From positions 186,001 through 250,000 of the forward strand of contig NZ_FYED01000007.1 of assembly GCF_900187565.1 (NCBI RefSeq): a stretch of 64,000 nt of DNA. The letters are read 5' to 3'. This DNA is from Pseudomonas sp. Irchel 3A7. Lineage in GTDB: Bacteria; Pseudomonadota; Gammaproteobacteria; Pseudomonadales; Pseudomonadaceae. The translations under genes and the position numbers were made by a program. Of the stretch, positions 26,489 through 35,715 are shown one piece after another (within the stretch, counting starts at the first letter, position 1; each line of letters starts with the position of its first letter). The notes below the pieces were generated by a model. The model was not told where the DNA came from, did not search any database, and saw nothing but the letters and a program-made list of their open reading frames with translations.

Positions 26489-26575
26489 GAACTTTTTATC
26501 GCCTCGCGCTTGACGAAGTTTCACTGATAGGTTTTGATTGCTTACGTTATCTTTCGGATCGAAACTTAATCAACC

Positions 26576-27352
26576 ATGTCGAAGCGCAATACACCTCAAC
26601 GCCGCCACAACATCCTGGCCTTGCTCAACGAGCAAGGCGAAGTCAGTGTGGACGAACTGGCCAAGCGCTTCGAAACCTCTGAAGTTACGATTCGCAAGGA
26701 TTTGGCCGCACTTGAAAGCAACGGTTTGCTGCTACGTCGTTATGGCGGTGCGATCACTATGCCCCAGGAACTGGTGGCCGATCTCAGTCAGCCTGTCTCC
26801 AAATACAAGCAAGCCATCGCCCGTGCTGCAGTGACGCGGATTCGCGAACACGCGCGCATCATCATCGACAGCGGCAGCACCACCGCAGCGATGATCCCGG
26901 AACTCGGCCAACAACCGGGTCTGGTGGTGATGACCAATTCCCTGCATGTCGCCAATGCCCTGAGCGAGCTCGAGCATGAGCCGGTGCTGCTGATGACCGG
27001 AGGCACCTGGGACCCGCACTCTGAGTCCTTTCAAGGGCAGGTTGCCGAGCAGGTACTACGCTCTTACGACTTCGACCAATTGTTCATCGGTGCCGATGGC
27101 ATCGATCTGGTGCGTGGCACGACGACCTTCAATGAGTTGCTGGGATTGAGCCGGGTCATGGCCGAAGTGGCGCGCGAAGTGGTGGTGATGGTGGAAGCCG
27201 ACAAGATCGGTCGCAAGATTCCCAACCTGGAACTGCCCTGGAGCAGTGTCCATACCCTAATTACCGATGATCGCCTGCCGGCTGAGGCACGGGATCAGAT
27301 TCAGGCCCGCGGTATCACTTTGATTTGCGCGGCCGTCAGTCAGGAGAAATAG
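26576..27352 (+). CDS. glmR: DeoR-family transcriptional regulator upstream of glmS
   Basis: A 258-residue DeoR-family regulator. The N-terminal winged helix reads [51 protein letters not shown]; the C-terminal sugar-phosphate sensor domain has [16 protein letters not shown] and [19 protein letters not shown]. The stop is one base before the glmS start, so it is co-transcribed with glmS and probably senses amino-sugar phosphate. It matches PA5550 (glmR) by position; the function is inferred from context. Confidence 0.88.
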   Translation: MSKRNTPQRRHNILALLNEQGEVSVDELAKRFETSEVTIRKDLAALESNGLLLRRYGGAITMPQELVADLSQPVSKYKQAIARAAVTRIREHARIIIDSGSTTAAMIPELGQQPGLVVMTNSLHVANALSELEHEPVLLMTGGTWDPHSESFQGQVAEQVLRSYDFDQLFIGADGIDLVRGTTTFNELLGLSRVMAEVAREVVVMVEADKIGRKIPNLELPWSSVHTLITDDRLPAEARDQIQARGITLICAAVSQEK

Positions 27353-27353
27353 C

Positions 27354-29186
27354 ATGTGTGGAATTGTTGGCGCAGTCGCAGAACGTAACATCACTGCCAT
27401 CCTGGTCGAAGGCCTCAAGCGTCTTGAGTACCGCGGGTATGACAGTGCCGGGGTCGCGGTTTACACCAATGACGAAAAACTCCAGCGCCTGCGTCGTCCG
27501 GGCAAGGTCAGCGAGTTGGAGCAAGCCCTGAATGAAGAAGCCCTGGCCGGCCGCTTGGGTATCGCCCATACCCGTTGGGCGACGCACGGTGCTCCGAGCG
27601 AGCGAAACGCGCATCCGCATTTTTCCGGTGATCTGGCGGTGGTGCACAACGGCATCATCGAAAACCACGAAGCGCTACGCGAGCAGCTCAAAGCCCTGGG
27701 CCACGTCTTTACGTCGGACACCGACACTGAAGTCATCGCCCATTTGCTGAACCACAAACTCAAGGAATTGCGTGATCTGACCGTTGCCCTCAAGGCGACA
27801 GTCAAAGAACTGCATGGTGCTTACGGCTTGGCGGTGATCAGCGCCCAGCAACCGGATCGCCTGGTGGCGGCCCGTAGCGGTAGCCCGCTGGTGATCGGTC
27901 TGGGCCTGGGTGAAAACTTCCTGGCCTCCGACCAGCTGGCCCTGCGTCAAGTCACCGACCGTTTCATGTACCTGGAAGAAGGCGATATCGCGGAAATTCG
28001 TCGCGACAGCGTGCAGATCTGGGACGTTAACGGCCAGGCTGTCGAGCGCGAAGCCGTGCAATACCGCGATGGCGCCGAAGCTGCGGAGAAAGGCGAGTTC
28101 CGCCATTTCATGCTCAAGGAGATCCACGAACAACCGTCCGTGGTGCAGCGCACCCTGGAAGGTCGCATCAGCCAGAACCAAGTATTGGTGCAGGCATTCG
28201 GTCCACAGGCGGCCGAGCTGTTCGCCAAAGTGCGCAACGTGCAGATCGTCGCTTGCGGCACCAGCTATCACGCCGGCATGGTCGCCCGTTACTGGCTCGA
28301 AGAACTGGCCGGTATCCCTTGTCAGGTCGAAGTCGCCAGCGAGTTCCGCTACCGCAAGGTCGTGGTGCAACCTGACACCCTGTTCGTCACCATTTCCCAG
28401 TCCGGCGAAACCGCCGACACCCTGGCCGCTCTGCGTAACGCCAAGGAACTGGGCTTTCTCGCCAGTTTGGCCATCTGCAACGTTGGCATCAGCTCCCTTG
28501 TGCGTGAGTCCGATCTGACGCTGCTGACCCAGGCCGGTCGCGAAATCGGCGTGGCATCGACCAAAGCGTTCACCACCCAACTGGTTGGCTTGCTGCTGCT
28601 GACCCTGTCCCTGGGTCAGGTAAGCGGTACCTTGGCCGACGGCGTTGAAGCCAGGCTGGTCGAAGAACTGCGTCGCCTGCCAACCCGTTTGGGCGAGGCG
28701 CTGGCAATGGACAGCACCGTGGAGAAAATCGCCGAGCTGTTCGCCGAGAAGAACCACACGCTGTTCCTCGGCCGTGGCGCGCAATTCCCGGTGGCGATGG
28801 AAGGGGCACTCAAGCTCAAGGAAATCTCCTACATCCACGCCGAAGCCTACCCGGCCGGCGAGTTGAAACATGGTCCGTTGGCGCTTGTGGATAACGACAT
28901 GCCCGTGGTGACCGTGGCGCCAAACAACGAGCTGCTGGAGAAACTGAAGTCCAACCTTCAGGAAGTCCGTGCCCGTGGTGGCGAGCTGATCGTCTTCGCC
29001 GACGAGAAGGCCGGCATGACCAATGGTGAAGGCACGCACGTCGTGCAGATGCCGCACATCCACGACATCCTTTCGCCGATCCTCTACACCATCCCGTTGC
29101 AACTGCTGTCTTACTACGTGGCCGTTCTGAAGGGCACTGACGTTGACCAGCCGCGCAACCTGGCGAAGTCGGTGACGGTGGAATAA
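27354..29186 (+). CDS. glmS: Glutamine--fructose-6-phosphate aminotransferase (isomerising)
   Basis: A 610-residue enzyme making glucosamine-6-phosphate from fructose-6-phosphate and glutamine, the entry step to UDP-GlcNAc. The N-terminal nucleophile is [12 protein letters not shown] (Cys2 after Met removal), with the glutaminase motif [11 protein letters not shown]. Two SIS domains follow ([68 protein letters not shown]). The C-terminus [11 protein letters not shown] is the conserved region that TnsD of Tn7 recognises. A perfect DnaA box (28886-28894) lies inside the gene. Confidence 0.97.
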   Translation: MCGIVGAVAERNITAILVEGLKRLEYRGYDSAGVAVYTNDEKLQRLRRPGKVSELEQALNEEALAGRLGIAHTRWATHGAPSERNAHPHFSGDLAVVHNGIIENHEALREQLKALGHVFTSDTDTEVIAHLLNHKLKELRDLTVALKATVKELHGAYGLAVISAQQPDRLVAARSGSPLVIGLGLGENFLASDQLALRQVTDRFMYLEEGDIAEIRRDSVQIWDVNGQAVEREAVQYRDGAEAAEKGEFRHFMLKEIHEQPSVVQRTLEGRISQNQVLVQAFGPQAAELFAKVRNVQIVACGTSYHAGMVARYWLEELAGIPCQVEVASEFRYRKVVVQPDTLFVTISQSGETADTLAALRNAKELGFLASLAICNVGISSLVRESDLTLLTQAGREIGVASTKAFTTQLVGLLLLTLSLGQVSGTLADGVEARLVEELRRLPTRLGEALAMDSTVEKIAELFAEKNHTLFLGRGAQFPVAMEGALKLKEISYIHAEAYPAGELKHGPLALVDNDMPVVTVAPNNELLEKLKSNLQEVRARGGELIVFADEKAGMTNGEGTHVVQMPHIHDILSPILYTIPLQLLSYYVAVLKGTDVDQPRNLAKSVTVE

Positions 29187-29187
29187 G

Positions 29188-29196
29188 TTATCCACA
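29188..29196 (+). promoter_or_regulatory. DnaA box (perfect) next to the glmS stop
   Basis: TTATCCACA one base after the glmS stop codon. The Tn7 insertion point (attTn7, known to be about 25 bp downstream of glmS) would fall near base 29210; the site is empty, with no Tn7 ends seen. Confidence 0.55.
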
Positions 29197-29236
29197 GCCG
29201 GTAAAACCTTAAGCGGTTCTTGAGTTAGTGAGAAAT

Positions 29237-29352
29237 CTGTGGCGAGGGAGCTTGCTCCCGTTTGAGTGCGCAGCACTCACAAAAATCACGTTGGTTACCA
29301 GATTTTTTGGGGCTGCTGCGCAGCCCAACGCGAGCAAGCTCGCTCGCCACAG
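29237..29352. repeat. REP-type inverted repeat pair downstream of glmS
   Basis: CTGTGGCGAGGGAGCTTGCTC at the left faces GAGCAAGCTCGCTCGCCACAG at the right, separated by a loop that itself contains small palindromes. A REP doublet in the gap between convergent glmS and the serine hydrolase gene. Confidence 0.82.
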
Positions 29353-29413
29353 GGATTGGTAAGGCTCAGGATCCGCGTAAGTGAACAGCATTCCCCCGAC
29401 TTCGGGTTTTTTT

Positions 29414-30886
29414 TCAGTCCGTCAATCGCCGACCCCGTAGTGGCTGTTGGGCCAGCACACCGCTGTTGACATTGACGCTGCGTTCCCACGTCAGGCCATC
29501 TGCCGTAAAGGTGCAATGGACCGTGTCGCGGAAGGCGCTGGCGAGGTAGATCCATTGCATCTCCAGTGTCTTGCCATCGAGCCAGCGTGCGCCGGCGATG
29601 ACGGCTTCGTCCTTGAAGGCGTAGCCATGGTGCAGTTCACTGCCTGGCATGTCCGTGGTCCCCTGATGCCAGCAATCCAGTCCCGCAACAATGCGATGAA
29701 CCCCCGAGTTATCGGTCAGGTACACGGTCAGCGCATCGGTTTCAAAGGTAAAACTGAGCCGAGCGACGCCCAGGTCGTTGGTCTCCATATCGAAAGTGGT
29801 GGAAACGGCGAAAGGGGAAGTGGCTGCGGATTCGAATGCGGGTACCTGGCGCATCGTATCCAGACGTTGCATCAGGCGGGTGTCCGCTTCAGTCGTCGAT
29901 TGCGGGGTGTCGAGGAAGGCCGCCGGAAAGTGACGTTCGATATGCGGGATGATCTGTGCCGAGTTCTTCATGGCGCCGACCAGCGCCAGCGTTGCACCAT
30001 CGCCCGGAAAGACAATCGCCATTTGTACGAAAACGCCAACCGCGCAGTAGGCCCCTTGTGGTTTGATCGCCCAGTGATACCCGTACTTGCTGTTGGAACC
30101 GCCTTGCGGGCGAGTCGCGGCCTGGACCCATTTGCTCGACAGAATACGTTTGCCTTCCCACAGGCCATCCTGAGCATGGAGGATGCCGAGCTTGAGCATG
30201 GACGCCGGCGTAGCGGTCAGGCCATTGCCGCCCGGGTTGATTCCGTCAGGTCCGATGGCCCAGTGCTCGTCCGTAATGCCTAGCGGTTCGAACAGGCGTG
30301 GACGCAGATAATCATGCATGGTCTGGCCCGTTACCTTGGTCACGATCGCCGACAGCATGTAGCTGGCAGCGCTGGTGTAGACATAGTGTCCACCAGGCTC
30401 ATGGACCAGCGGAATCTTGAAAAACTCGGTGATCCAGCTGCTGTCGATTGAGCGCCAGACCGATCCCGATGTGTTGGATTGATGGCCGGTGCGCATTGTC
30501 AGCAAATGCTCGACGGTCATGCTCGGCAAACGCGGATCGACGTGCGCCGGCAGGTGTTCCGGGAAGAAAGACATCACCGTATCGCTGAGGTGCAGCAGAC
30601 CTTCGTCATGCAGGAAACCGATGGCGCACGCCGTGAAGCTTTTCGCTACCGAATGCAGGACACGCGGGCGATCCGGGGTGTAGGGCCACTTCCAGCCTTC
30701 GACGGCGACTTTGCCATGGCGGTGCAGGATCAGCCCGTGCAAGTCCAGGCCAGCGCTCTCGACCTCATCGAGAAAGGCAATGATGCGATCAGGCGCGATG
30801 CCTGCCTCACTGGCCGTCGAGCGGTGCAGTCCGTCATGACTTGTTGAAAAAGAGGGGACGGACGACAAGGAAGGGTGCGCAGGCAT
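29414..30886 (-). CDS. Serine hydrolase of the beta-lactamase / S12 family
   Basis: A 490-residue beta-lactamase-fold hydrolase. The catalytic SxxK motif is HSVAKS near residue 88; the second motif region reads YVYTSAASYML, with Tyr as the likely general base. Family members include class C beta-lactamases, D-aminopeptidases, esterases and the nylon-oligomer hydrolase. About 150 C-terminal residues look like an added beta-rich domain. I see no clear signal peptide, so it is probably cytoplasmic. It lies on the same strand as, and 55 bases downstream of, the LysR gene facing the ABC importer, so it may hydrolyse the imported substrate. Substrate unknown. Confidence 0.75.
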   Translation of the reverse strand: MPAHPSLSSVPSFSTSHDGLHRSTASEAGIAPDRIIAFLDEVESAGLDLHGLILHRHGKVAVEGWKWPYTPDRPRVLHSVAKSFTACAIGFLHDEGLLHLSDTVMSFFPEHLPAHVDPRLPSMTVEHLLTMRTGHQSNTSGSVWRSIDSSWITEFFKIPLVHEPGGHYVYTSAASYMLSAIVTKVTGQTMHDYLRPRLFEPLGITDEHWAIGPDGINPGGNGLTATPASMLKLGILHAQDGLWEGKRILSSKWVQAATRPQGGSNSKYGYHWAIKPQGAYCAVGVFVQMAIVFPGDGATLALVGAMKNSAQIIPHIERHFPAAFLDTPQSTTEADTRLMQRLDTMRQVPAFESAATSPFAVSTTFDMETNDLGVARLSFTFETDALTVYLTDNSGVHRIVAGLDCWHQGTTDMPGSELHHGYAFKDEAVIAGARWLDGKTLEMQWIYLASAFRDTVHCTFTADGLTWERSVNVNSGVLAQQPLRGRRLTD

Positions 30887-30941
30887 GAAAGGCAGGTCTC
30901 TTGTGACGTGAACGGAAGTGATCGAAGGGGGAAACGTGGTC

Positions 30942-31859
30942 TCAGCCTTTGGGTCGATGGACCAGGCGCGAGTAGGAAATCAGCATACTGGTCAATTCCT
31001 GCGTGACCTGGGTGAACGGTGAAGATCGACGGCTGATCAGGCACACATCGCGCGAAGCCAGCGGTTCCCGGATCGGGATAGTGATCAATGACGAGGAGAA
31101 CAGCTTCATGCCGGGCAGCATGCGCGGTTCGATGGTCAGGTAGTCTGACTCTGACACGATGTGCAGGATTTCCAGCAATGAGTCGGCCGTGATCGCGATC
31201 TTCGGCGGTGCCAGTCCTTGAGCCCTGAACAACTCGATCAACCGGTTCTCTGCACCGCCCACCACGCCGGCGGGCCTTACGCTGATCCATTGACAGTCAG
31301 TCAACTCGCGCACTGAACGGGCGTGTGCTTGTGGATGCCCTTTGCGTGCGATGATGCTGGCATCGGAGCTGTAGAGCCGCTCGATGTTCAGGTCGATGTC
31401 GGTGACGTTGGGCGCCAGGGGGCACATGACGAAGTCGAGTCGGCCATCGCGAATCTTCTCGATCAACATCTTTGTCGAGCCGCTGGCGACGTGAACCTGC
31501 ACCTTGGGGAATTTGCGCGTGAAGCTGCTGAAAACCGGCATCAGCAGTTCGGCCAGGGGTTCTGCGGTGACACCCAGTGCGATTTGCCCTTCGGGTTCGC
31601 CCTTCCATTGCTGGATGTCTTGCAACGCACGATCGCAATCCATGGTGATCGAACGCGCCCGGGTCAGAAAACTTTCGCCCGCTGGCGTCAGGTTGATGCC
31701 CTGGTTGGAGCGCGCCAGCAGGACGACGCCCAACTCTTTTTCGAGGCTTTGGATCGATTGGGTCAGGGTACTCTGCGCAACACCCAATTGCCGGGCCGCC
31801 GAACGAAAGCTGCCTTTCTCGACGACCGAGCAAAAGGCACGAAGATGAACCAGCGTCAT
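30942..31859 (-). CDS. LysR-family transcriptional regulator (of the importer cluster)
   Basis: A 305-residue LysR-type regulator. The N-terminal helix-turn-helix is MTLVHLRAFCSVVEKGSFRSAARQLGVAQSTLTQSIQSLEKELGVVLLARS; the rest is the periplasmic-binding-like effector domain. The frame is open to 31886, but ATG 31859 gives the usual LysR start with GAGG upstream. It is transcribed divergently from the peptide-type ABC importer across a 470-bp gap, the classic arrangement for a LysR activator and its target. It is probably co-transcribed with the serine hydrolase. Confidence 0.85.
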   Translation of the reverse strand: MTLVHLRAFCSVVEKGSFRSAARQLGVAQSTLTQSIQSLEKELGVVLLARSNQGINLTPAGESFLTRARSITMDCDRALQDIQQWKGEPEGQIALGVTAEPLAELLMPVFSSFTRKFPKVQVHVASGSTKMLIEKIRDGRLDFVMCPLAPNVTDIDLNIERLYSSDASIIARKGHPQAHARSVRELTDCQWISVRPAGVVGGAENRLIELFRAQGLAPPKIAITADSLLEILHIVSESDYLTIEPRMLPGMKLFSSSLITIPIREPLASRDVCLISRRSSPFTQVTQELTSMLISYSRLVHRPKG

Positions 31860-32331
31860 GGGAGGTAACCTCAGGGAACACGGCAAGGCATGATCGATTT
31901 GACCGAAGCTTATCCGAACAAATGCCCGTAAATGCTATCGATTCAAGTGATCATGATCGGACAAAGTGATTTATGAAAGTTAGGCAATACCGCGCAAACC
32001 CCCGGTTGGCGGGCCGTTGATTCGCATTGGCGATGAATGGTCAGTGGGGTGAGCGGAAATACCGAACATGATCATCCCATACGTTCTTCTCAATGCGCTT
32101 GCCACCCCCCTAAGATCGGCCCCATCACCTTGGATCACTTCGGACCGGTTCATCGCTTCGCGGCAATCAATCCCAAAACACAAACCCAAAACAACAATGA
32201 CATCGGATGTAAAACCTCCCTCAGGCGTGTGCCCGGCGGAGCTGTAAAACAAGAAAAATCATCATGTGCCCGGCCGTGCCTTCGTCTTGAGGTCCTGCCA
32301 ACGTCCGGGCCGACAGCTAAAGGTTCTTGAT
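31860..32331. promoter_or_regulatory. Divergent control region between LysR gene and ABC importer
   Basis: A 472-bp gap with no convincing gene. It holds a perfect palindrome GATCATGATC (31949-31958) about 90 bases upstream of the LysR start, a possible operator. No clear consensus promoter was identified. The length and divergent layout suggest LysR control in both directions. Confidence 0.45.
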
Positions 32332-33888
32332 ATGAACAAAGCTTTTCTTCTGGCCGGCGGCCTCTCGGCCGTCATGACCGCCCACGCCTGGGCGGACAAC
32401 ACCCTGACCGTGGCCTTGAACGCAGACATTCGCAGCACTGAGCCGGGTGTTAACCGTGACACCAACTCGGATGCGGTGATCCTGCATTTGACCGAAGGAC
32501 TGGTGGCTTTTCGCGAGGACGCCAGCGTCGGTCCGCTGCTGGCCAAGGAAGTGCAGGTTTCCGAAGATGGCCTGCGCTACACCTTCCACCTTCGCGACGG
32601 TGTGAAGTTTCAGAATGGCGCGTCTCTGACATCCGCTGAAGTGCTGTGGAGCTGGCGTCGTTATCTTGATCCGAAAACCCAATGGCGTTGTCTGGGCGCG
32701 TTTGATGGCAGCGGTGGGACCAAAGTGGTCGATATCTCGGCCCCGGATCCGCTGACTGTGGTGTTCACGCTCGATAAGCCCAGCGGACTTTTCCTGGCCA
32801 GCACGGCGCTGCCGGAATGCGGTGGCAGCGGCATCGTGCACCCTGATTCTGTGGTGGATGGCGCCTGGAAAGCCCCGATCGGCACCGGGCCGTTTAAGCT
32901 GGGCGAATGGAAGGCCGCACAGTCGATCGAGCTGCTGCGCTTCGCGGATTACACACCGCGCGCAGAAGCCGCTCCCGATGGCTACACCGGCAACAAATCG
33001 ACGACGCTTGATCGCATCAAACTCATGATCATCCCGGACCCGGCGGCCGCCAAGGCGGCGTTGCTGTCGAAAAACGTCGACATGCTGGTGGATGTCACAC
33101 CGCTGGATGCCAACGAATTGGCAGCGATCCCGAAGGTGAAGGTTTCGTCCAGTGGCACCATGTCGATCAGTGCCCTGTTGTTCCAGACCCGTGACCCACT
33201 TTTGCAGGATGTGCGCTTGCGCGAGGCAATTGCCTACTCGCTGGACACCTCGCAAATCGTCGCTGCCTTGACCGACAACCGCTCCAAGGCCAACGCCTCG
33301 ATGGTTGCAGTGGGCAGCAAATATCATCAGGCGGTTGAAGACAAGGGTTATGGCTATGACCCGGTCAAGGCCCGTCGTCTGCTCGCCGAGGCCGGTTATA
33401 AAGGCCAGCCGATCAAACTCCTGGTGAACAAACGCTACCCTTCGATCTTCGACATGGGCGTGTTCACGCAAGCCATGGCCAAGGAAAGCGGCATCAATCT
33501 GGTGCTGGAAACCCTGGAGTGGGGGACTCAGCTGGAGCGCTATCAGACCGGTAACTACCAGATGATGGCGTTTCCTTACTCCGAACGACTGGACCCGGCA
33601 TTGAGTTTCGATTCAGTCACCGGCGACAAAGACAAGGAGCCGCGCAAGGTCTGGGACAACCCGCAGGCCCGGGAATGGCTGTCGGAAGCCATGCGTGAAT
33701 CCGATCCGGCCAAGCGTCAGGTGCTGTTCGATAAATTGCATCAACAGATGATCAAGGATGTGCCGCTGATCGTGATGTACAACGGCAACTCGATCTCGGC
33801 GCACCGTGATTACGTGCAGGGGCTTCGTCCGTGGCCAGTCTCCAAGCCACGTCTGTGGACCGTTGATCTGCAAGCCGGGAGACCCTGA
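32332..33888 (+). CDS. ABC transporter substrate-binding protein, oligopeptide family 5
   Basis: A 518-residue periplasmic solute-binding protein of the DppA/OppA type. The signal peptide is MNKAFLLAGGLSAVMTAHAWA. Family features include LTEGLVAFREDASVGPLLAKEVQVSEDGLRYTFHLRDGVKFQNG and the YNGNSISAHRDYVQGL end. ATG 32332 was chosen because it starts the signal peptide and has AAGG upstream; the frame is open to 32266. It begins the operon of two permeases and a double ATPase. Ligand not predictable; the genes downstream suggest an amino-acid conjugate. Confidence 0.88.
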   Translation: MNKAFLLAGGLSAVMTAHAWADNTLTVALNADIRSTEPGVNRDTNSDAVILHLTEGLVAFREDASVGPLLAKEVQVSEDGLRYTFHLRDGVKFQNGASLTSAEVLWSWRRYLDPKTQWRCLGAFDGSGGTKVVDISAPDPLTVVFTLDKPSGLFLASTALPECGGSGIVHPDSVVDGAWKAPIGTGPFKLGEWKAAQSIELLRFADYTPRAEAAPDGYTGNKSTTLDRIKLMIIPDPAAAKAALLSKNVDMLVDVTPLDANELAAIPKVKVSSSGTMSISALLFQTRDPLLQDVRLREAIAYSLDTSQIVAALTDNRSKANASMVAVGSKYHQAVEDKGYGYDPVKARRLLAEAGYKGQPIKLLVNKRYPSIFDMGVFTQAMAKESGINLVLETLEWGTQLERYQTGNYQMMAFPYSERLDPALSFDSVTGDKDKEPRKVWDNPQAREWLSEAMRESDPAKRQVLFDKLHQQMIKDVPLIVMYNGNSISAHRDYVQGLRPWPVSKPRLWTVDLQAGRP

Positions 33889-33890
33889 TC

Positions 33891-34832
33891 ATGATGCGTT
33901 TCATTGTGCAGCGGCTGGCCATGTCATTGCCGACGCTGCTGCTGATCTCGTTGATGGTGTTTGCCATCATCCGGATGGTGCCGGGTGATCCGGCGCTGCT
34001 GATGCTCGGCGACATGGCCGACGCCCAGAGCCTGGCCGCGACCCGCGAAGCGTTGGGTCTGGATCAGCCATTGGTTATGCAGTTCGTGATCTGGCTCAAG
34101 GCTGTGCTCAGCGGTGATCTGGGCTTCTCGATCACCACCAATCAGGCCGTGCTGCCGTTACTCCTGGACCGCTTCAGCGTGAGCGCCAGCATCGTTCTGG
34201 TGTCGGTGCTGTTCGCTGCGTTGATCGCTGTGCCATTGGGCCTGTTGGCGGCGTGGAAACAGAACAGCGGGATGGATTTCGGTGTGGTGGCTGGTGCGAC
34301 ATTGCTGCTGTCGATACCGAGTTTCTGGTTGGGACTTTTGCTGTTGTACGGCTTCGGTATCAAGCTGGGCTGGCTGCCGGTGGTGGGGTATGTCGCTTTC
34401 AATGAGGACCCGTGGCAGGCACTCAGCTACATCGTTTTGCCCATCGTCACGTTGACCCTGGTCGAACTCGGCGCCATCACCCGCATGGCACGCGCCAGCG
34501 CTGTCGAAGTGCTGCGCCTGGAGTACATCACCCACGCCCGGGCCAAGGGCCTTTCCGAGCGGGCGGTGTTGTGGCGGCACGCACTGCGTAATGCCTTCGC
34601 TCCGACGTTGACGCTGATCGGTCTGATTCTCGGCAACCTGCTCGGCGGCATTGCGGTCCTGGAAACCGTGTTTACCCTGCCGGGCCTCGGCCGCCTGATG
34701 GTCGATTCGATTTATGCACGGGACTACCCGGTATTGCAGGGCTGCCTGCTGCTGGTGACCTTCGTCTACGTGCTCGTCAACTTGCTGGTCGATCTTCTTT
34801 ATCCGCTCTTCGATCCCAGGGTCAAGCTATGA
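33891..34832 (+). CDS. ABC transporter permease, DppB-like
   Basis: A 313-residue inner-membrane permease with about six helices. The opening MMRFIVQRLAMSLPTLLLISLMVFAIIRMVPGDPA is typical of DppB/OppB. The coupling (EAA-like) loop is ITRMARASAVEVLRLEYITHARAKGLSERAVLWRHALRNAFAPTLTLIG. It starts 2 bases after the binding-protein stop and overlaps the next permease gene by 4 bases (ATGA), so translation is coupled. Confidence 0.9.
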   Translation: MMRFIVQRLAMSLPTLLLISLMVFAIIRMVPGDPALLMLGDMADAQSLAATREALGLDQPLVMQFVIWLKAVLSGDLGFSITTNQAVLPLLLDRFSVSASIVLVSVLFAALIAVPLGLLAAWKQNSGMDFGVVAGATLLLSIPSFWLGLLLLYGFGIKLGWLPVVGYVAFNEDPWQALSYIVLPIVTLTLVELGAITRMARASAVEVLRLEYITHARAKGLSERAVLWRHALRNAFAPTLTLIGLILGNLLGGIAVLETVFTLPGLGRLMVDSIYARDYPVLQGCLLLVTFVYVLVNLLVDLLYPLFDPRVKL

Positions 34833-35713
34833 ACAAGCCTGTTTCTCCTCCTCCCTACACCGTTCCCGTGCCGCCGGTGACTGTACCGCGCCGGCGTTCG
34901 CGAGGCCGGTTGCCATTGAATGGTTTGATCGGTGGCGGGTTGCTCGTTCTGTTGCTGGCCATGGCACTGGTGGGCCTGGTGTGGACACCGTCCGATCCCT
35001 TGGCGTTGAACCTGATGGCTCGCTTGCAGGCGCCCTCGATGCAGCACTGGCTGGGGACCGATGAGTATGGTCGTGACGTACTCAGCCGCTTGATGATCGG
35101 TGCGCACACCAGTCTCTGGATCAGTTGGTTGACGGTCAGTCTGGCGGTTATCGCCGGCACTTTCCTGGGGTTGCTGGCGGGGTTCATGCGCGGCTGGGTC
35201 GACCGGGTTCTGATGATGATCAACGACGCCCTGCTGGCATTCCCCGGCATCCTGCTGGCATTGGGATTGATGGCGATCATGGGTCCGAGCCTGTACGGCA
35301 TCGTCCTGGCACTCAGCCTGGCGTATACGCCATCGGTGGTTCGCGTGGTGCGCGGCACCGTGCTGTCGTTGCGTGAAAAAGAGTTCGTCGAAGCCTCCCG
35401 CGTGATCGGCAACTCCGAGCTGTACACCATGCTGCGTCACATTGCGCCCAATTGCGTGGCACCGATCTGCGTGCTGGCCACCAGCATGTTCGGCTGGGCG
35501 ATTCTCGCTGAAAGCTCCTTGAGTTTCCTCGGCCTGGGCGTACCGCCACCCGCCGCCACGTGGGGCAACATGCTCGCGGCGAGCCGCCCCTACATCGCCA
35601 CCGCCAGCTGGCTCGGGATGTTCCCCGGCGTTTTGATTGCCCTGTCGTTGCTGGCCTTCAACCTTTCTGGCGATGCGCTGCGCGATCGTCTCGACCCGCG
35701 GATGAGGAAGTGA
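34829..35713 (+). CDS. ABC transporter permease, DppC-like
   Basis: A 294-residue second permease. The proline-rich cytoplasmic N-terminus is followed by helices and the DppC-type motif WLGTDEYGRDVLSRLMIGAHTSLWISW. The coupling loop is SVVRVVRGTVLSLREKEFVEASRVIGNSELYTMLRHIAPN. It pairs with the DppB-like subunit to form the channel; the ATPase gene follows after 2 bases. Confidence 0.9.
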   Translation: MNKPVSPPPYTVPVPPVTVPRRRSRGRLPLNGLIGGGLLVLLLAMALVGLVWTPSDPLALNLMARLQAPSMQHWLGTDEYGRDVLSRLMIGAHTSLWISWLTVSLAVIAGTFLGLLAGFMRGWVDRVLMMINDALLAFPGILLALGLMAIMGPSLYGIVLALSLAYTPSVVRVVRGTVLSLREKEFVEASRVIGNSELYTMLRHIAPNCVAPICVLATSMFGWAILAESSLSFLGLGVPPPAATWGNMLAASRPYIATASWLGMFPGVLIALSLLAFNLSGDALRDRLDPRMRK

Positions 35714-35715
35714 TC

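Noticed and set aside
27300..27353. glmS ribozyme
   Set aside because: The glmR stop is one base from the glmS start, leaving no leader; the ribozyme is a feature of Gram-positive glmS.
29187..29413. Tn7 or other transposon remnant downstream of glmS
   Set aside because: The inverted repeats here are REP-type; no transposon end or transposase sequence is seen.
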